DNA of 64,000 nt. Origin: Methylotenera sp. GTDB taxonomy: Bacteria; Pseudomonadota; Gammaproteobacteria; Burkholderiales; Methylophilaceae. Under the pieces are notes generated by a model, which was given only the letters and a program-made list of their open reading frames with translations, ran no database searches and was not told the origin of the DNA. The stretch is from NCBI GenBank assembly GCA_013141075.1, contig JABFRQ010000001.1, forward strand, positions 478,554 through 542,553, written 5' to 3'. The position numbers and the translations under genes were made by a program. Positions 1 through 9,785 of the stretch are shown piece after piece. Position 1 is the first letter of the stretch; every line of letters begins with the position of its first letter.

Positions 1-1311
1 AGAGCCTACTTGTTTTGAACCTTGCACCAGCACATCGTTACCAATCGCAACAATGCCTTTAAGCATATCAGCCATATTGCTGGCGATAGTAATTTCTTCT
101 ACTGGGTGAATAATTACGCCATTTTCAACCCAAAATCCTGCAGCACCGCGTGAATAATCACCCGTGACCATATTCAAGCCTCGGCCTAACAACTCTGTTA
201 CTAGTAAGCCTGTACTCATTTGTTTAAGCATGCCCGCAAAATCATGCTCGCCAGATTTTACAATTAAATTATGGTTTCCGCCCGCGTTGCCAGTGGTCTG
301 CAAGCCCAATTTACGTGCAGAATAACTGCCCAGTACATAACCTTGCAATACACCATCTTTCACTAGCTGGCGTGCGTTTGTGGCTACGCCTTCATTATCA
401 AACGGGCTGCTTGCTAAGCCTTTTTTAAGGTGCGGCTCTTCAAAAATATTCAATAATGGGCTAGCGATTTGCGTGCCTAAACTATCTAACAAAAATGAAG
501 ATTTACGATATAAACTGCCGCCAGAAATCGCGCCAATGAGCGATGAAATCAAGCCGCTGGCTAAGGCTGCTTCAAACAACACAGGCGCTTGGCAAGTTTT
601 AATTTTGCGCGAATTTAAACGGCGGATAGTGCGCTCACCTGCGATTTTTCCAATTTCCGCCGTGTTTTGTAAATCCGCCGCTGCACGTGCAGTGCTATAC
701 CAATAATCGCGCTGCATGCTATCGCCCGCCTCGGCAATTACCGAGCAACTCACACCATGCCGCGAGCTTGGGTAGCCGCCTGTAAAGCCGTGGCTATTGC
801 TGTATGCAAAATAACCTTCACTAGCTGAAACGCTTGCGCCTTCAGAGTTGGTAATGCGCGTATCTACCGCCAAAGCCGCCGCTTCACACGCTTTAGCAAT
901 TTCAATGGCTTCATCTACCGAAATATTCCACGGGTGATGCAAATCTAAATCTGAAATAGTTTTAGCCATTAAATTAGCATCTGCCAAGCCACAGAACTCA
1001 TCTTTTGCGGTGTATTTGGCAATATTACATGCTGCTAAAACCGTGTCTTTAAGCGCTTGTGGGCTTAAATCAGACGTGCTGGCATGGCCTTTTTGCTGCC
1101 CAAAATACACGGTGACCGACATGCCTTTATCGCGGTTATATTCAATAGTCTCAGTTTCACCAAGCCGTACAGAAACATTCTGCCCAATACTCAAGCTCAC
1201 CTCGGCCTCGGCCGCGCTTGCTCCGTTGGCCTTTGCTGTTTTAAGCACGTCTTCAGACATTTGCTTAATTGCATCAAAAGAGTAACTAAATTTTGAATCT
1301 GAATCTGTCAT
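1..1311 (-). CDS. pmbA: PmbA/TldD-family metalloprotease regulator (partial, runs off window start)
   Basis: Minus-strand translation from ATG at 1309-1311 (MTDSDSKFSYSFDAIKQMSEDVLKTAKANGASAAEAEVSLSIGQNVSVRLGETETIEYNRDKGMSVTVYFGQQKGHAST...) is PmbA-like; missing from the ORF track because it is open at the window edge. Confidence 0.85.
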   Translation of the reverse strand, partial: MTDSDSKFSYSFDAIKQMSEDVLKTAKANGASAAEAEVSLSIGQNVSVRLGETETIEYNRDKGMSVTVYFGQQKGHASTSDLSPQALKDTVLAACNIAKYTAKDEFCGLADANLMAKTISDLDLHHPWNISVDEAIEIAKACEAAALAVDTRITNSEGASVSASEGYFAYSNSHGFTGGYPSSRHGVSCSVIAEAGDSMQRDYWYSTARAAADLQNTAEIGKIAGERTIRRLNSRKIKTCQAPVLFEAALASGLISSLIGAISGGSLYRKSSFLLDSLGTQIASPLLNIFEEPHLKKGLASSPFDNEGVATNARQLVKDGVLQGYVLGSYSARKLGLQTTGNAGGNHNLIVKSGEHDFAGMLKQMSTGLLVTELLGRGLNMVTGDYSRGAAGFWVENGVIIHPVEEITIASNMADMLKGIVAIGNDVLVQGSKQVGS

Positions 1312-1516
1312 TACAATTTATCTTTCATACACTAATAAATATTCAAAGGGTGCTTCTAATAATTCAAGTTTCTAAACTAGGCTAGGCGAGAGCAAAAAAT
1401 TAAGACGCGGCATATATTTGATATGTAAGGAATAATTTTTTGCAAACAACAACGCATAGTGACGAAAATTGAATTATTAGAAGTGCCCGAAACTAAGGCT
1501 GTTATAATACCGCAGT

Positions 1517-2128
1517 ATGAAACCGAAAAAGACAAACTCCGGCACTGATTTTAGTTTTGACGCGAATTTAGCCTCAAAATTAAATGCAGAAGAGCCCACC
1601 AGCAAAACGCAACTTAAGGCCGAGGCTGACGCACAGCAAGCCCTAGGGGTGCGCCTCACCGAGCTACCTAAAGATAAACTACTAAAATTAGACCTGCCCG
1701 AGGCCGTGCTCACAGCAGTGCTAGATTCTAAAAAAATTACTGCCAATGGCGCAATGCGCAGGCATAAGCAGTATTTAGGCAGATTGATGCGTGAAACCGA
1801 TAACGCGCCAATTTTAGAGCAACTCGCCCGCTGGGATGGCAAACATACCGCCGAAAATGCCTATTTTCACGGCCTAGAAAGCTGGCGTGACCGCATGATT
1901 GCAGATGCAAATGTATTGGCAGAGTATATTGCGCTTTATCCACTTACGGATATTCAGCAACTACGCACTTTGGTACGCAACGCACAAAAAGAACTCGCAG
2001 CTGGCAAGCCACCAAAAAGCAGCCGTGAGATTTTTAAATTACTTCGTGAAGTAACACAAGCTTCGCAAGATAATAGTAATGCGGATGCAACTTACTCGCC
2101 TACGGATGAACTAGACCAAAACGTTTAG
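1517..2128 (+). CDS. yjgA: YjgA/DarP family (DUF615) ribosome-associated protein
   Basis: 203-aa ORF, divergent from pmbA as commonly seen; DUF615-like sequence. Confidence 0.85.
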   Translation: MKPKKTNSGTDFSFDANLASKLNAEEPTSKTQLKAEADAQQALGVRLTELPKDKLLKLDLPEAVLTAVLDSKKITANGAMRRHKQYLGRLMRETDNAPILEQLARWDGKHTAENAYFHGLESWRDRMIADANVLAEYIALYPLTDIQQLRTLVRNAQKELAAGKPPKSSREIFKLLREVTQASQDNSNADATYSPTDELDQNV

Positions 2129-2159
2129 CTCGGTTTCCAAACGCATTAGGATTTTTTAA

Positions 2160-3551
2160 ATGAAATTTTTGTTTGGTTTATTGGCTTTACTCACACCTTC
2201 AGTCGCTTTTTCTGCCGAACATAGCGCAATACTTGACCTCACAAGCCATTGGGTAGGCATCACATCCTTGGCTATATTTATTATTGCCTATTTATTTGTA
2301 ATGGCAGAAGAGTTCATTCACCTGCGTAAATCTAAACCTGTTGTTTTAGCCGCAGGCATTATTTGGGCGCTGATTGCTTGGTATTATCAATCGCATGATA
2401 TTCCGCATATGGTAGAAGCTGCATTTAGGCACAACTTACTTGAATACGCCGAATTACTTTTATTTCTACTTGTCGCCATGACTTACATTAACACGATGGA
2501 TGAGCGTCATGTATTTGAGGCCTTACGCACATGGTTAATACGTAAAGGTTTAGGCTATCGCGCTTTGTTTTGGACAACTGGTTTACTCGCATTTTTCATT
2601 TCCCCCATTGCCGACAACCTCACCACCGCATTGCTCATGGGCGCAGTGGTGTTAGCTGTAGGCGGTAGCAACAGAAAATTCGTATTGCTTGCGTGTATTA
2701 ACCTCGTAGTCGCGGCCAATGCTGGCGGTACATTTAGCCCGTTTGGTGATATTACTACGCTGATGGTATGGCAAAAAAATATTATCGCAAGTAATGGCGC
2801 AGTCACTTTTGGCACTTTTTTTAGCTTATTTTTACCCGCATTAGTTAATTGGCTAGTACCCGCTATTATCATGAGTTTTGCTGTGCCTAATGAAAAACCC
2901 AAAGGCAATAGCAATCAACTGCCTATGCGCCGTGGCGGCTTGGTGATTATTATTTTATTTTTAGTCACCATTGCCATGGCGGTGATGGCACACAGCGCAT
3001 TAGGCTTACCACCTGTGTTAGGCATGATGACAGGCTTAGCGCTATTGCAACTTTACGCATTTACACTCAAAAAAAGAGGCGAGCAAACGCACTTAGCTGG
3101 CAGCCCGATTCCATACGACATTTACAGCAAAGTCGCGCGTGCGGAGTGGGATACGCTTTTCTTCTTTTACGGCGTCATTATTTGCGTGGGCGGTTTAGGC
3201 TTTTTGGGCTACTTAACGTTGGTTTCACATACCATTTATGGCGGTTGGGGCGCAACCAACGCGAACATTGCCATTGGCATTATCTCTGCGGTGGTAGATA
3301 ACATTCCCGTGATGTTTGCCGTACTCAGCATGATGCCCGATATGTCTACTGGGCAATGGATGCTAGTCACTTTAACGGCAGGCGTTGGCGGCTCGTTACT
3401 CTCTATCGGCTCAGCTGCTGGTGTAGCTTTAATGGGGCAAGCGCATGGTAGCTACACCTTTTTTGGGCATTTAAAATGGACACCAGTGATTGCGCTGGGC
3501 TATGCGGCAAGTATTGCTACTCACATGTTTTTAAACCATGCGATGTTTTAA
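2160..3551 (+). CDS. nhaD: Na+/H+ antiporter NhaD-type
   Basis: 463-aa polytopic protein with NhaD-like motifs (SPIADNLTTALLMGAVV, NAGGTFSPFGDITTLMVW). Confidence 0.85.
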   Translation: MKFLFGLLALLTPSVAFSAEHSAILDLTSHWVGITSLAIFIIAYLFVMAEEFIHLRKSKPVVLAAGIIWALIAWYYQSHDIPHMVEAAFRHNLLEYAELLLFLLVAMTYINTMDERHVFEALRTWLIRKGLGYRALFWTTGLLAFFISPIADNLTTALLMGAVVLAVGGSNRKFVLLACINLVVAANAGGTFSPFGDITTLMVWQKNIIASNGAVTFGTFFSLFLPALVNWLVPAIIMSFAVPNEKPKGNSNQLPMRRGGLVIIILFLVTIAMAVMAHSALGLPPVLGMMTGLALLQLYAFTLKKRGEQTHLAGSPIPYDIYSKVARAEWDTLFFFYGVIICVGGLGFLGYLTLVSHTIYGGWGATNANIAIGIISAVVDNIPVMFAVLSMMPDMSTGQWMLVTLTAGVGGSLLSIGSAAGVALMGQAHGSYTFFGHLKWTPVIALGYAASIATHMFLNHAMF

Positions 3552-3579
3552 GGGCAATGTTTTACAGCGGTAGCCATTC

Positions 3580-3683
3580 TGTAAAAATCGGCCTAGTTTC
3601 CATCTGCGACCGCACTAGCCAAGGCTTGTATAAAGACAACAACACCCCCCAATCTGAGAGAGTAGCTTAACAGCGTCATCATC
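3580..3683 (+). pseudogene. Fragment duplicating the 5' end of mog
   Basis: Peptide VKIGLVSICDRTSQGLYKDNNTPQSERVA matches Mog N-terminus IKIGLVSISDRASQGVYEDKGIPSLREWLNSA; DNA 'tagcttaacagcgtcatcatc' matches 'tggcttaacagcgccattatc' at about 4690. Confidence 0.8.
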
Positions 3684-3703
3684 AATACTTACTCGAAAAA
3701 TAG

Positions 3704-4531
3704 CTATTTTCTTACGTTTAGCGCCACCGTAGTTTTCACCACTTCATTACCGCGCTGCACCTCAACTGGCACTGTTTGCCCTGCATAGCGCTTTACTGCG
3801 GCAAATAAATCATCGGGGGTTTCTAGCACTTGCTCACCTATTTTAAGTAAGTTATCGCCTTTTACAATACGGGCTTGTGCGGCGGGTGATTCTTTAATAA
3901 CGGCAATAATGGTTAAGCCTTTCACCTCTTCAGCCAGCGCAACGCCATTACTTGTTGCAGGAATCAGCTTAATAATATGCACGCCGAGTAATGGTGTAGG
4001 CAACTTTGCCCAATAAGTAGCGTAATGAATGGTTTGCGGAGTTTGTACCGCGCTTTTGTTGGCGTCATCAGCGGCTTTTTCACCTGCTTTATCACCATCT
4101 AATCTTACAATATTGGTTTTAATGGGCGTATTTTTGTTGTATACCAGCACTGTATCGGCCCTCAAGTCTTTGCCATGTTGCAGTGCTAAGTCATCTGCAA
4201 CACTGGTAGAGATAAATGTAGACGAACCCATCATGTCATAGCCATTTTCTAGCATACGCGTGTTGTCTTCTTCTTGATTTTTGCGACGTTCTAATTGAGT
4301 TTCAGGGCTTGAGCTGAGTGATTGTAGCTGGCTACCATTTTGTGCCACATATTTTTCGGCATATAAATTCGCCTGTGTAGCGGCATTTTCAGCTGAATGC
4401 GCTTGGCTAGTAAAGAATGCTGCTGCCAACCCCAGCAAGCTTAATAACATAAAACTGCTGGTCATTACTGGCTTTTTCGCCGTGACTTGCAAGGAAGGCT
4501 GATGGTTTAATTGGTAAATATTTTTCGGCAT
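3704..4531 (-). CDS. PDZ-domain exported protein
   Basis: 275-aa ORF with signal-like N-terminus and C-terminal PDZ-like segment (GLTIIAVIKESPAAQARIVKGDNLLKIGEQVLETPDDLFAAVKRYAGQTVPVEVQRG). Confidence 0.65.
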   Translation of the reverse strand: MPKNIYQLNHQPSLQVTAKKPVMTSSFMLLSLLGLAAAFFTSQAHSAENAATQANLYAEKYVAQNGSQLQSLSSSPETQLERRKNQEEDNTRMLENGYDMMGSSTFISTSVADDLALQHGKDLRADTVLVYNKNTPIKTNIVRLDGDKAGEKAADDANKSAVQTPQTIHYATYWAKLPTPLLGVHIIKLIPATSNGVALAEEVKGLTIIAVIKESPAAQARIVKGDNLLKIGEQVLETPDDLFAAVKRYAGQTVPVEVQRGNEVVKTTVALNVRK

Positions 4532-4593
4532 AAAAAGTCCTTTATTATGGGTAATGTTATGATTGCGCCTTAAGCATTACTAATGACACAAGA

Positions 4594-5184
4594 ATGACAA
4601 AAGAATTCATTAAAATTGGTTTAGTTTCAATTAGTGACCGCGCCAGCCAAGGCGTATATGAAGATAAAGGTATTCCAAGCCTGCGCGAATGGCTTAACAG
4701 CGCCATTATCACGCCCATTCAATTTGAAACGCACCTCATTGCAGATGAGCAAGACGAGATTGAAGCCACGCTAAAAGATTTAGTAGATGCACAAGGCTGC
4801 CATTTAATACTCACCACAGGCGGCACAGGGCCAGCGTTGCGCGATGTTACGCCTGAAGCCACACTAGCTGTGGCAGACAAAACCATGCCAGGTTTCGGTG
4901 AGCAAATGCGGCAAATAAGTTTAAACTTTGTGCCTACTGCAATTTTGTCGCGCCAAGTGGCGGTTATCCGCAAACAATGCTTAATTATCAATTTACCAGG
5001 TCAGCCAAAAGCCATTGCGCAAACTTTAGAAGGCTTAAAAGATGCCACTGGCGCGCAGCAAGTGCATGGCATATTTGCCGCAGTGCCTTATTGTTTAGAT
5101 TTATTAGCCACGCCAGAAAAACCGATGCCTTACATTGAGACCAACGAAGCCATTGTTAAAGCATTCAGACCTAAAAATCGTTAA
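4594..5184 (+). CDS. mog: Molybdopterin adenylyltransferase
   Basis: 196 aa, TTGGTGPALRDVTPEATLAV motif. Confidence 0.92.
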   Translation: MTKEFIKIGLVSISDRASQGVYEDKGIPSLREWLNSAIITPIQFETHLIADEQDEIEATLKDLVDAQGCHLILTTGGTGPALRDVTPEATLAVADKTMPGFGEQMRQISLNFVPTAILSRQVAVIRKQCLIINLPGQPKAIAQTLEGLKDATGAQQVHGIFAAVPYCLDLLATPEKPMPYIETNEAIVKAFRPKNR

Positions 5185-5201
5185 ACCCTATATAAGTAAT
5201 T

Positions 5202-5570
5202 ATGCATAAACTAGTTCAACTAATTCTACGCGCGATGCCCACACTTTTTTGGGTGGCGATGTTGGTCGTCACCTATTTGCTGCTTGCTAACTTAGCGCCG
5301 CCGAACATCAAGGTGGAATATGTTGATAAATTAGAACACGCCTTTGTTTTTATGGGACTAACATGCATGGCCTTAATTGCTTGGCCGCAACGAAAACGCC
5401 TTGTTTTTATTGGCTTGACGATATTTGGTGGGGCGATGGAGCTTGCGCAACAAGCTTTTGCTTCGTATAGGCAAGCCACATGGGGCGACTGGGCAGCAGA
5501 TATTGCCGGTATTTTAATTGCGCTTATTATTTATATTATCGTAATGAAACAGCGCTCAAAGCTTGATTAA
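5202..5570 (+). CDS. VanZ-like family membrane protein
   Basis: 122 aa, VEYVDKLEHAFVFMGLTCMALIAWP and GGAMELAQQAFASYRQATWGDWAADIAGILI pattern. Confidence 0.75.
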   Translation: MHKLVQLILRAMPTLFWVAMLVVTYLLLANLAPPNIKVEYVDKLEHAFVFMGLTCMALIAWPQRKRLVFIGLTIFGGAMELAQQAFASYRQATWGDWAADIAGILIALIIYIIVMKQRSKLD

Positions 5571-5585
5571 ATTTTTGCAAACTTT

Positions 5586-6539
5586 ATGACGCCAGAATTT
5601 AATCTCATTAAAAATCACTTTACTCGCCCCACACGCCACACCAACTTAGGCGTGGGCGATGATGCAGCTTTAATTTCCATTTCAAATGGCATGGAGCTAG
5701 CAATTTCGGCAGATATGCTGGTAGCGGGCACTCACTTTTTTGCGGATTGCGATGCGCAACAATTAGGCTGGAAATCGCTCGCCGTAAACATTTCGGACAT
5801 GGCCGCAATGGGCGCAAATGCTAAATGGGCAACATTGGCAATTGCTTTGCCTGAAGTCAACGAACCATGGCTTGCTGAATTTTCACGCGGCTTTTTTGCC
5901 TGTGCAGATGCGTTTAATGTGGATTTAATCGGCGGCGACACCACGCGCGGGCCACTGACCATTAGCGTGCAAATCATGGGTGAAGTGCCAATTGGCCAAG
6001 CCATTAAACGTAGCGGTGCACAGCTTGGCGATGATATTTGGGTGTCTGGCAAACTAGGCAGCGCAGCGCTTGGCTTAGCGCACTTGCAAGGCAAAATAGA
6101 GCTTGAAAACGATGCTCTGCGAGCCAGCATTCATGCGCTTCACAGCCCTGCTCCACGAGCCACGCTGGGATTGGCTCTCAGAGGCATTGCCACAAGCTGC
6201 ATTGATATTTCTGATGGATTATTAGCTGATTTAGGCCACGTTCTAAAAGCCTCAAACTTAGGCGCAACGCTGGATTTAGAAAAAATACCGTGTATAGATT
6301 TACTAAAAAACAGTTTAGAAAATCCACAATTTCAGGCTTTTATTTTGGCTGGTGGCGATGATTATGAATTATGTTTTACCGCGCCAACTTCAAAACGTGA
6401 AACGATAAATCTACTAAGTAAGCAACTGAACATACCAATTACATGCATCGCCAGCACCCGCATGGATACTGGCTTGCAGGCCTGTTATAAAAACAATAAA
6501 ATTACGCTTTTAAAGCCAGGCTTTGATCATTTTGCGTAA
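5586..6539 (+). CDS. thiL: Thiamine-monophosphate kinase
   Basis: 317 aa, GVGDDAALI..., VNISDMAAMGA, DISDGLLADLGH motifs. Confidence 0.93.
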   Translation: MTPEFNLIKNHFTRPTRHTNLGVGDDAALISISNGMELAISADMLVAGTHFFADCDAQQLGWKSLAVNISDMAAMGANAKWATLAIALPEVNEPWLAEFSRGFFACADAFNVDLIGGDTTRGPLTISVQIMGEVPIGQAIKRSGAQLGDDIWVSGKLGSAALGLAHLQGKIELENDALRASIHALHSPAPRATLGLALRGIATSCIDISDGLLADLGHVLKASNLGATLDLEKIPCIDLLKNSLENPQFQAFILAGGDDYELCFTAPTSKRETINLLSKQLNIPITCIASTRMDTGLQACYKNNKITLLKPGFDHFA

Positions 6540-6574
6540 ACTTTCTCCCACCATCATTCTTTATTAAAATCACT

Positions 6575-7066
6575 TTGATTACTCAACCCAACTTCAAATT
6601 TTTAATCGCCCACCCTGCTCACTTTTTTGGTCTAGGGTTTGGCAGCGGGCTAGCGCCAAAGGCGCCTGGAACATTTGGCACTTTGGTTGGTTTTCCGCTG
6701 TTTTGGTTAATTGCACATTATTCATTTAGCACGCAGCTAATTATCATTGCGGCACTATTTATCATCGGCATTTATATTTGCGATATTACGGGCAAGGCAC
6801 TAGGCGTGTCCGACCACGGCGGCATTGTATGGGATGAAATTGTCGCAATGATGTTGGTGCTGGCGTTCACACCACTCGACTGGATATTGTGGCCAGCAGC
6901 ATTTTTGTTATTTAGATTATTTGATATTTGGAAGCCATTTCCTATCAGCTATTTTGATGCAAAACTCAAAAATGGCTTTGGTGTGATGTTTGACGATTTG
7001 CTCGCCGCCATATTTGCTATCGCCTGCCTATTACCACTAGAAGCATGGATCATCTCTCAGCGTTAG
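6575..7066 (+). CDS. pgpA: Phosphatidylglycerophosphatase A (TTG start)
   Basis: 163 aa, GFGSGLAPKAPGTFGTLVGFPL and WDEIVAMM motifs. Confidence 0.9.
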   Translation: MITQPNFKFLIAHPAHFFGLGFGSGLAPKAPGTFGTLVGFPLFWLIAHYSFSTQLIIIAALFIIGIYICDITGKALGVSDHGGIVWDEIVAMMLVLAFTPLDWILWPAAFLLFRLFDIWKPFPISYFDAKLKNGFGVMFDDLLAAIFAIACLLPLEAWIISQR

Positions 7067-7554
7067 CCGAAGGACTAGGCGCAGCCCTTAAGGCACGTGG
7101 TTATATGCTAGCCTTAGCAGAGTCTTGCACGGGCGGCATGGTGGCAGAAGCCGTGACTAGCGTGGCGGGTAGCTCGGCTTGGTTTGACCGTGGATTTGTG
7201 ACCTATAGCAATGCCGCAAAAATTGAAATGCTGGGTGTATCGCCGCAAACACTAGAAAAATTTGGTGCGGTGAGCGAAGAAGTTGCCGCTGAAATGGCTT
7301 CAGGTTGCTTAAAATCAGATGCGCTTAAAAATAGTCATGCGCAAATCGCTGGCAGCATTACAGGGATCGCTGGGCCCGATGGTGGCACAACAGAAAAACC
7401 CGTCGGCACGGTATGTTTTGCTTGGGCGAAATTGAACATGCCAACATTAACGACGACTCAAACATTTGCGGGAAACCGCCAAGAAATCCGTCAACAAGCC
7501 ACGGCCTTTATGTTGGCAAGGCTTATTGACAGATTAAATGACTTGAAAATCTAA
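7045..7554 (+). CDS. pncC: CinA C-terminal domain / nicotinamide-nucleotide amidase
   Basis: 169 aa, LALAESCTGGMVAEAVTSVAGSSAWFDRGFVTYSN..., GIAGPDGGTTEKPVGTVCFAW. Confidence 0.92.
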   Translation: MDHLSALAEGLGAALKARGYMLALAESCTGGMVAEAVTSVAGSSAWFDRGFVTYSNAAKIEMLGVSPQTLEKFGAVSEEVAAEMASGCLKSDALKNSHAQIAGSITGIAGPDGGTTEKPVGTVCFAWAKLNMPTLTTTQTFAGNRQEIRQQATAFMLARLIDRLNDLKI

Positions 7555-7569
7555 ATCTTTTTAGTGCAA

Positions 7570-7968
7570 TTAGTGCCTGTCGCCATGGTCACGACCATGT
7601 CCGCCACGGCCTTCATTACCGCGTCCCCAGCCATTATTCCCACGATTTTCGTGTCCCCAGCCGCCGTGATGTCCGCGGTTATATCCGCTATTATATCCAC
7701 GGTGACCGCCATAATTTTGGTAACCAAATGAAATCACCGCTGGCGCAGCGTAATAAGCGCGCGGCGCAGGTCTGTAATACACTGGTTCGCTATAATAAAT
7801 GGGCTGGCTGTAATAAACCGTAGGCGGTGGCGCGTAGCCGTAGCCACCCACATTAATGCCTAAACTAAATGAATCGCGAGCATAAGCGCTAGAGGCTGAT
7901 GCGGCAACAATGGCCAATGCTGCAACTGTTGAACTTAAAATCTTCATAGAAATTTTCATGGTTTTCAT
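7570..7968 (-). CDS. Exported Gly/Tyr/His-rich low-complexity protein
   Basis: 132 aa with signal peptide, Tyr-rich middle (YYSQPIYYSEPVYYRPAPRAYY) and Gly/His/Arg-rich tail. Confidence 0.6.
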   Translation of the reverse strand: MKTMKISMKILSSTVAALAIVAASASSAYARDSFSLGINVGGYGYAPPPTVYYSQPIYYSEPVYYRPAPRAYYAAPAVISFGYQNYGGHRGYNSGYNRGHHGGWGHENRGNNGWGRGNEGRGGHGRDHGDRH

Positions 7969-8175
7969 CCTTGTAAAAAAATTATCCCCTGCTTCAAAAA
8001 CGCACTAACTTCATTATGGTTGACAGCCTAATACCACGGCTTTGCCAAGCTAATTATTCTCAACAATTTAATCTAAACATAAACCAATAAGCACCTTACG
8101 TTAAACCTTGATTTATGGAATAATTACACGCTTATAAAAGTAGTAAAATTTCTGAAAATACAAAGGCAAATCAGC

Positions 8176-9204
8176 ATGGATGACAATAAAAGCAAAGCAC
8201 TAGCCGCCGCACTTGCGCAGATTGAAAAGCAGTTTGGCAAAGGTTCTATCATGCGCATGGGCGATGGCAGCATTGGCGAAGATATTCAATCAGTTTCAAC
8301 TGGTTCGCTTGGGCTTGATATTGCACTTGGCATCGGTGGTTTACCGCGTGGTCGTGTGGTAGAGATTTACGGCCCTGAATCTTCAGGTAAAACAACGCTT
8401 ACGCTTTCTGTTATTGCGCAAATGCAAAAAATGGGCGGCACCGCCGCTTTTATTGATGCCGAGCACGCGCTAGACCCGCAATATGCCGCAAAATTAGGCG
8501 TCAATGTGCCAGATTTATTGATTTCTCAACCTGATACTGGCGAGCAAGCGCTTGAAATTGTAGATATGCTTGTACGTTCAGGTTCTGTAGATATTGTGGT
8601 GATTGACTCGGTGGCTGCTTTAACGCCACGCGCTGAAATTGAAGGTGAAATGGGCGATTCACACATGGGCTTGCAAGCCCGTTTAATGAGCCAAGCATTG
8701 CGTAAGCTTACTGGCAACATCAAACGCACCAACACTTTGGTGATTTTCATTAACCAAATTCGTATGAAAATTGGCGTGATGTTTGGTAGCCCAGAAACGA
8801 CCACTGGCGGTAACGCACTTAAATTTTATGCTTCTGTGCGCTTAGATATTCGCCGCACTGGCGCGATTAAAAAAGGTGACGAAGTCATCGGCTCTGAAAC
8901 ACGCGTAAAAGTGATTAAAAACAAAGTCGCGCCACCGTTTAAACAAGCTGAGTTTGATATTCTGTATGGCGAAGGCATCTCGCGTGAAGGTGAAATTATT
9001 GAGCTTGGTGTGAATGCTAAATTTGTAGAAAAAGCAGGCGCTTGGTATAGCTACAATGGCGAAAAAATTGGCCAAGGTAAAGATAACTCACGCGATTACT
9101 TAAAAGCACACCCTGCAATTGCCAACGAAATTGACGCAAAAATCCGCGCCAATATGAAAGCGCTTGCAGAAGCCATGCCAGCAGTACGCGCGGAAGAAGA
9201 TTAA
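8176..9204 (+). CDS. recA: Recombinase RecA
   Basis: 342 aa, [12 protein letters not shown] Walker A and full RecA sequence. Confidence 0.98.
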   Translation: MDDNKSKALAAALAQIEKQFGKGSIMRMGDGSIGEDIQSVSTGSLGLDIALGIGGLPRGRVVEIYGPESSGKTTLTLSVIAQMQKMGGTAAFIDAEHALDPQYAAKLGVNVPDLLISQPDTGEQALEIVDMLVRSGSVDIVVIDSVAALTPRAEIEGEMGDSHMGLQARLMSQALRKLTGNIKRTNTLVIFINQIRMKIGVMFGSPETTTGGNALKFYASVRLDIRRTGAIKKGDEVIGSETRVKVIKNKVAPPFKQAEFDILYGEGISREGEIIELGVNAKFVEKAGAWYSYNGEKIGQGKDNSRDYLKAHPAIANEIDAKIRANMKALAEAMPAVRAEED

Positions 9205-9211
9205 AAAAATC

Positions 9212-9240
9212 TGTCGTTGCGAGCGAAGCGCGGCAATCTT
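9212..9240. repeat. Dispersed palindromic repeat copy 1 (half element)
   Basis: tgtcgttgcgagcgaagcgcggcaatctt between recA and recX matches one arm of the element at 27367. Confidence 0.85.
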
Positions 9241-9251
9241 AAACTATTGAA

Positions 9252-9740
9252 TTGAGGTCAAAAATCGACTTTCAGCCTAAAAGTTTACGCCAACGTGCGT
9301 TAGATTACCTTGGCAAGCGCGAGTATTCATACTTTGAACTCGCGCAAAAGCTTAAACCTTACGCTGAAGAAACTGATGAAAACCCTGCAACTGAGCAGAT
9401 TGCAGCAATATTAGATGATTTTAAAACGCGTGGTTGGTTGTCAGACGCGCGCTTTACTGAGATGTTAGTACATGCGCGTAAAACCAAATTTGGCAGCGCG
9501 AAAGTCGCCAATGAGTTACGCGAAAAAGGCGTGGCAGATGACTTAATCGCAAACGCAGTGGCGGCAGTTAAACTAACCGAGCTAGAAAACGCGCGCGGAA
9601 TATGCCGCAAAAAATATAAGGCTAGTCCAACAAGCCGCGAAGATTGGGCAAAGCAAGCACGATTTTTACAAAGCCGCGGCTTTGGTTTTGATGTAATTAA
9701 AAAAGTATTAAATAGCACCAATGATGAAGATAACTTGTAG
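9252..9740 (+). CDS. recX: Regulatory protein RecX
   Basis: 162 aa immediately downstream of recA; RecX-like repeats. Confidence 0.88.
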   Translation: MRSKIDFQPKSLRQRALDYLGKREYSYFELAQKLKPYAEETDENPATEQIAAILDDFKTRGWLSDARFTEMLVHARKTKFGSAKVANELREKGVADDLIANAVAAVKLTELENARGICRKKYKASPTSREDWAKQARFLQSRGFGFDVIKKVLNSTNDEDNL

Positions 9741-9785
9741 AAATGCATTAAATGCGTTTCTACAAAAAACATAATAACTGAAACT

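Noticed and set aside
380-1296. Plus-strand ORFs (108, 91, 70 aa)
   Set aside because: Antisense shadows of the partial pmbA gene.
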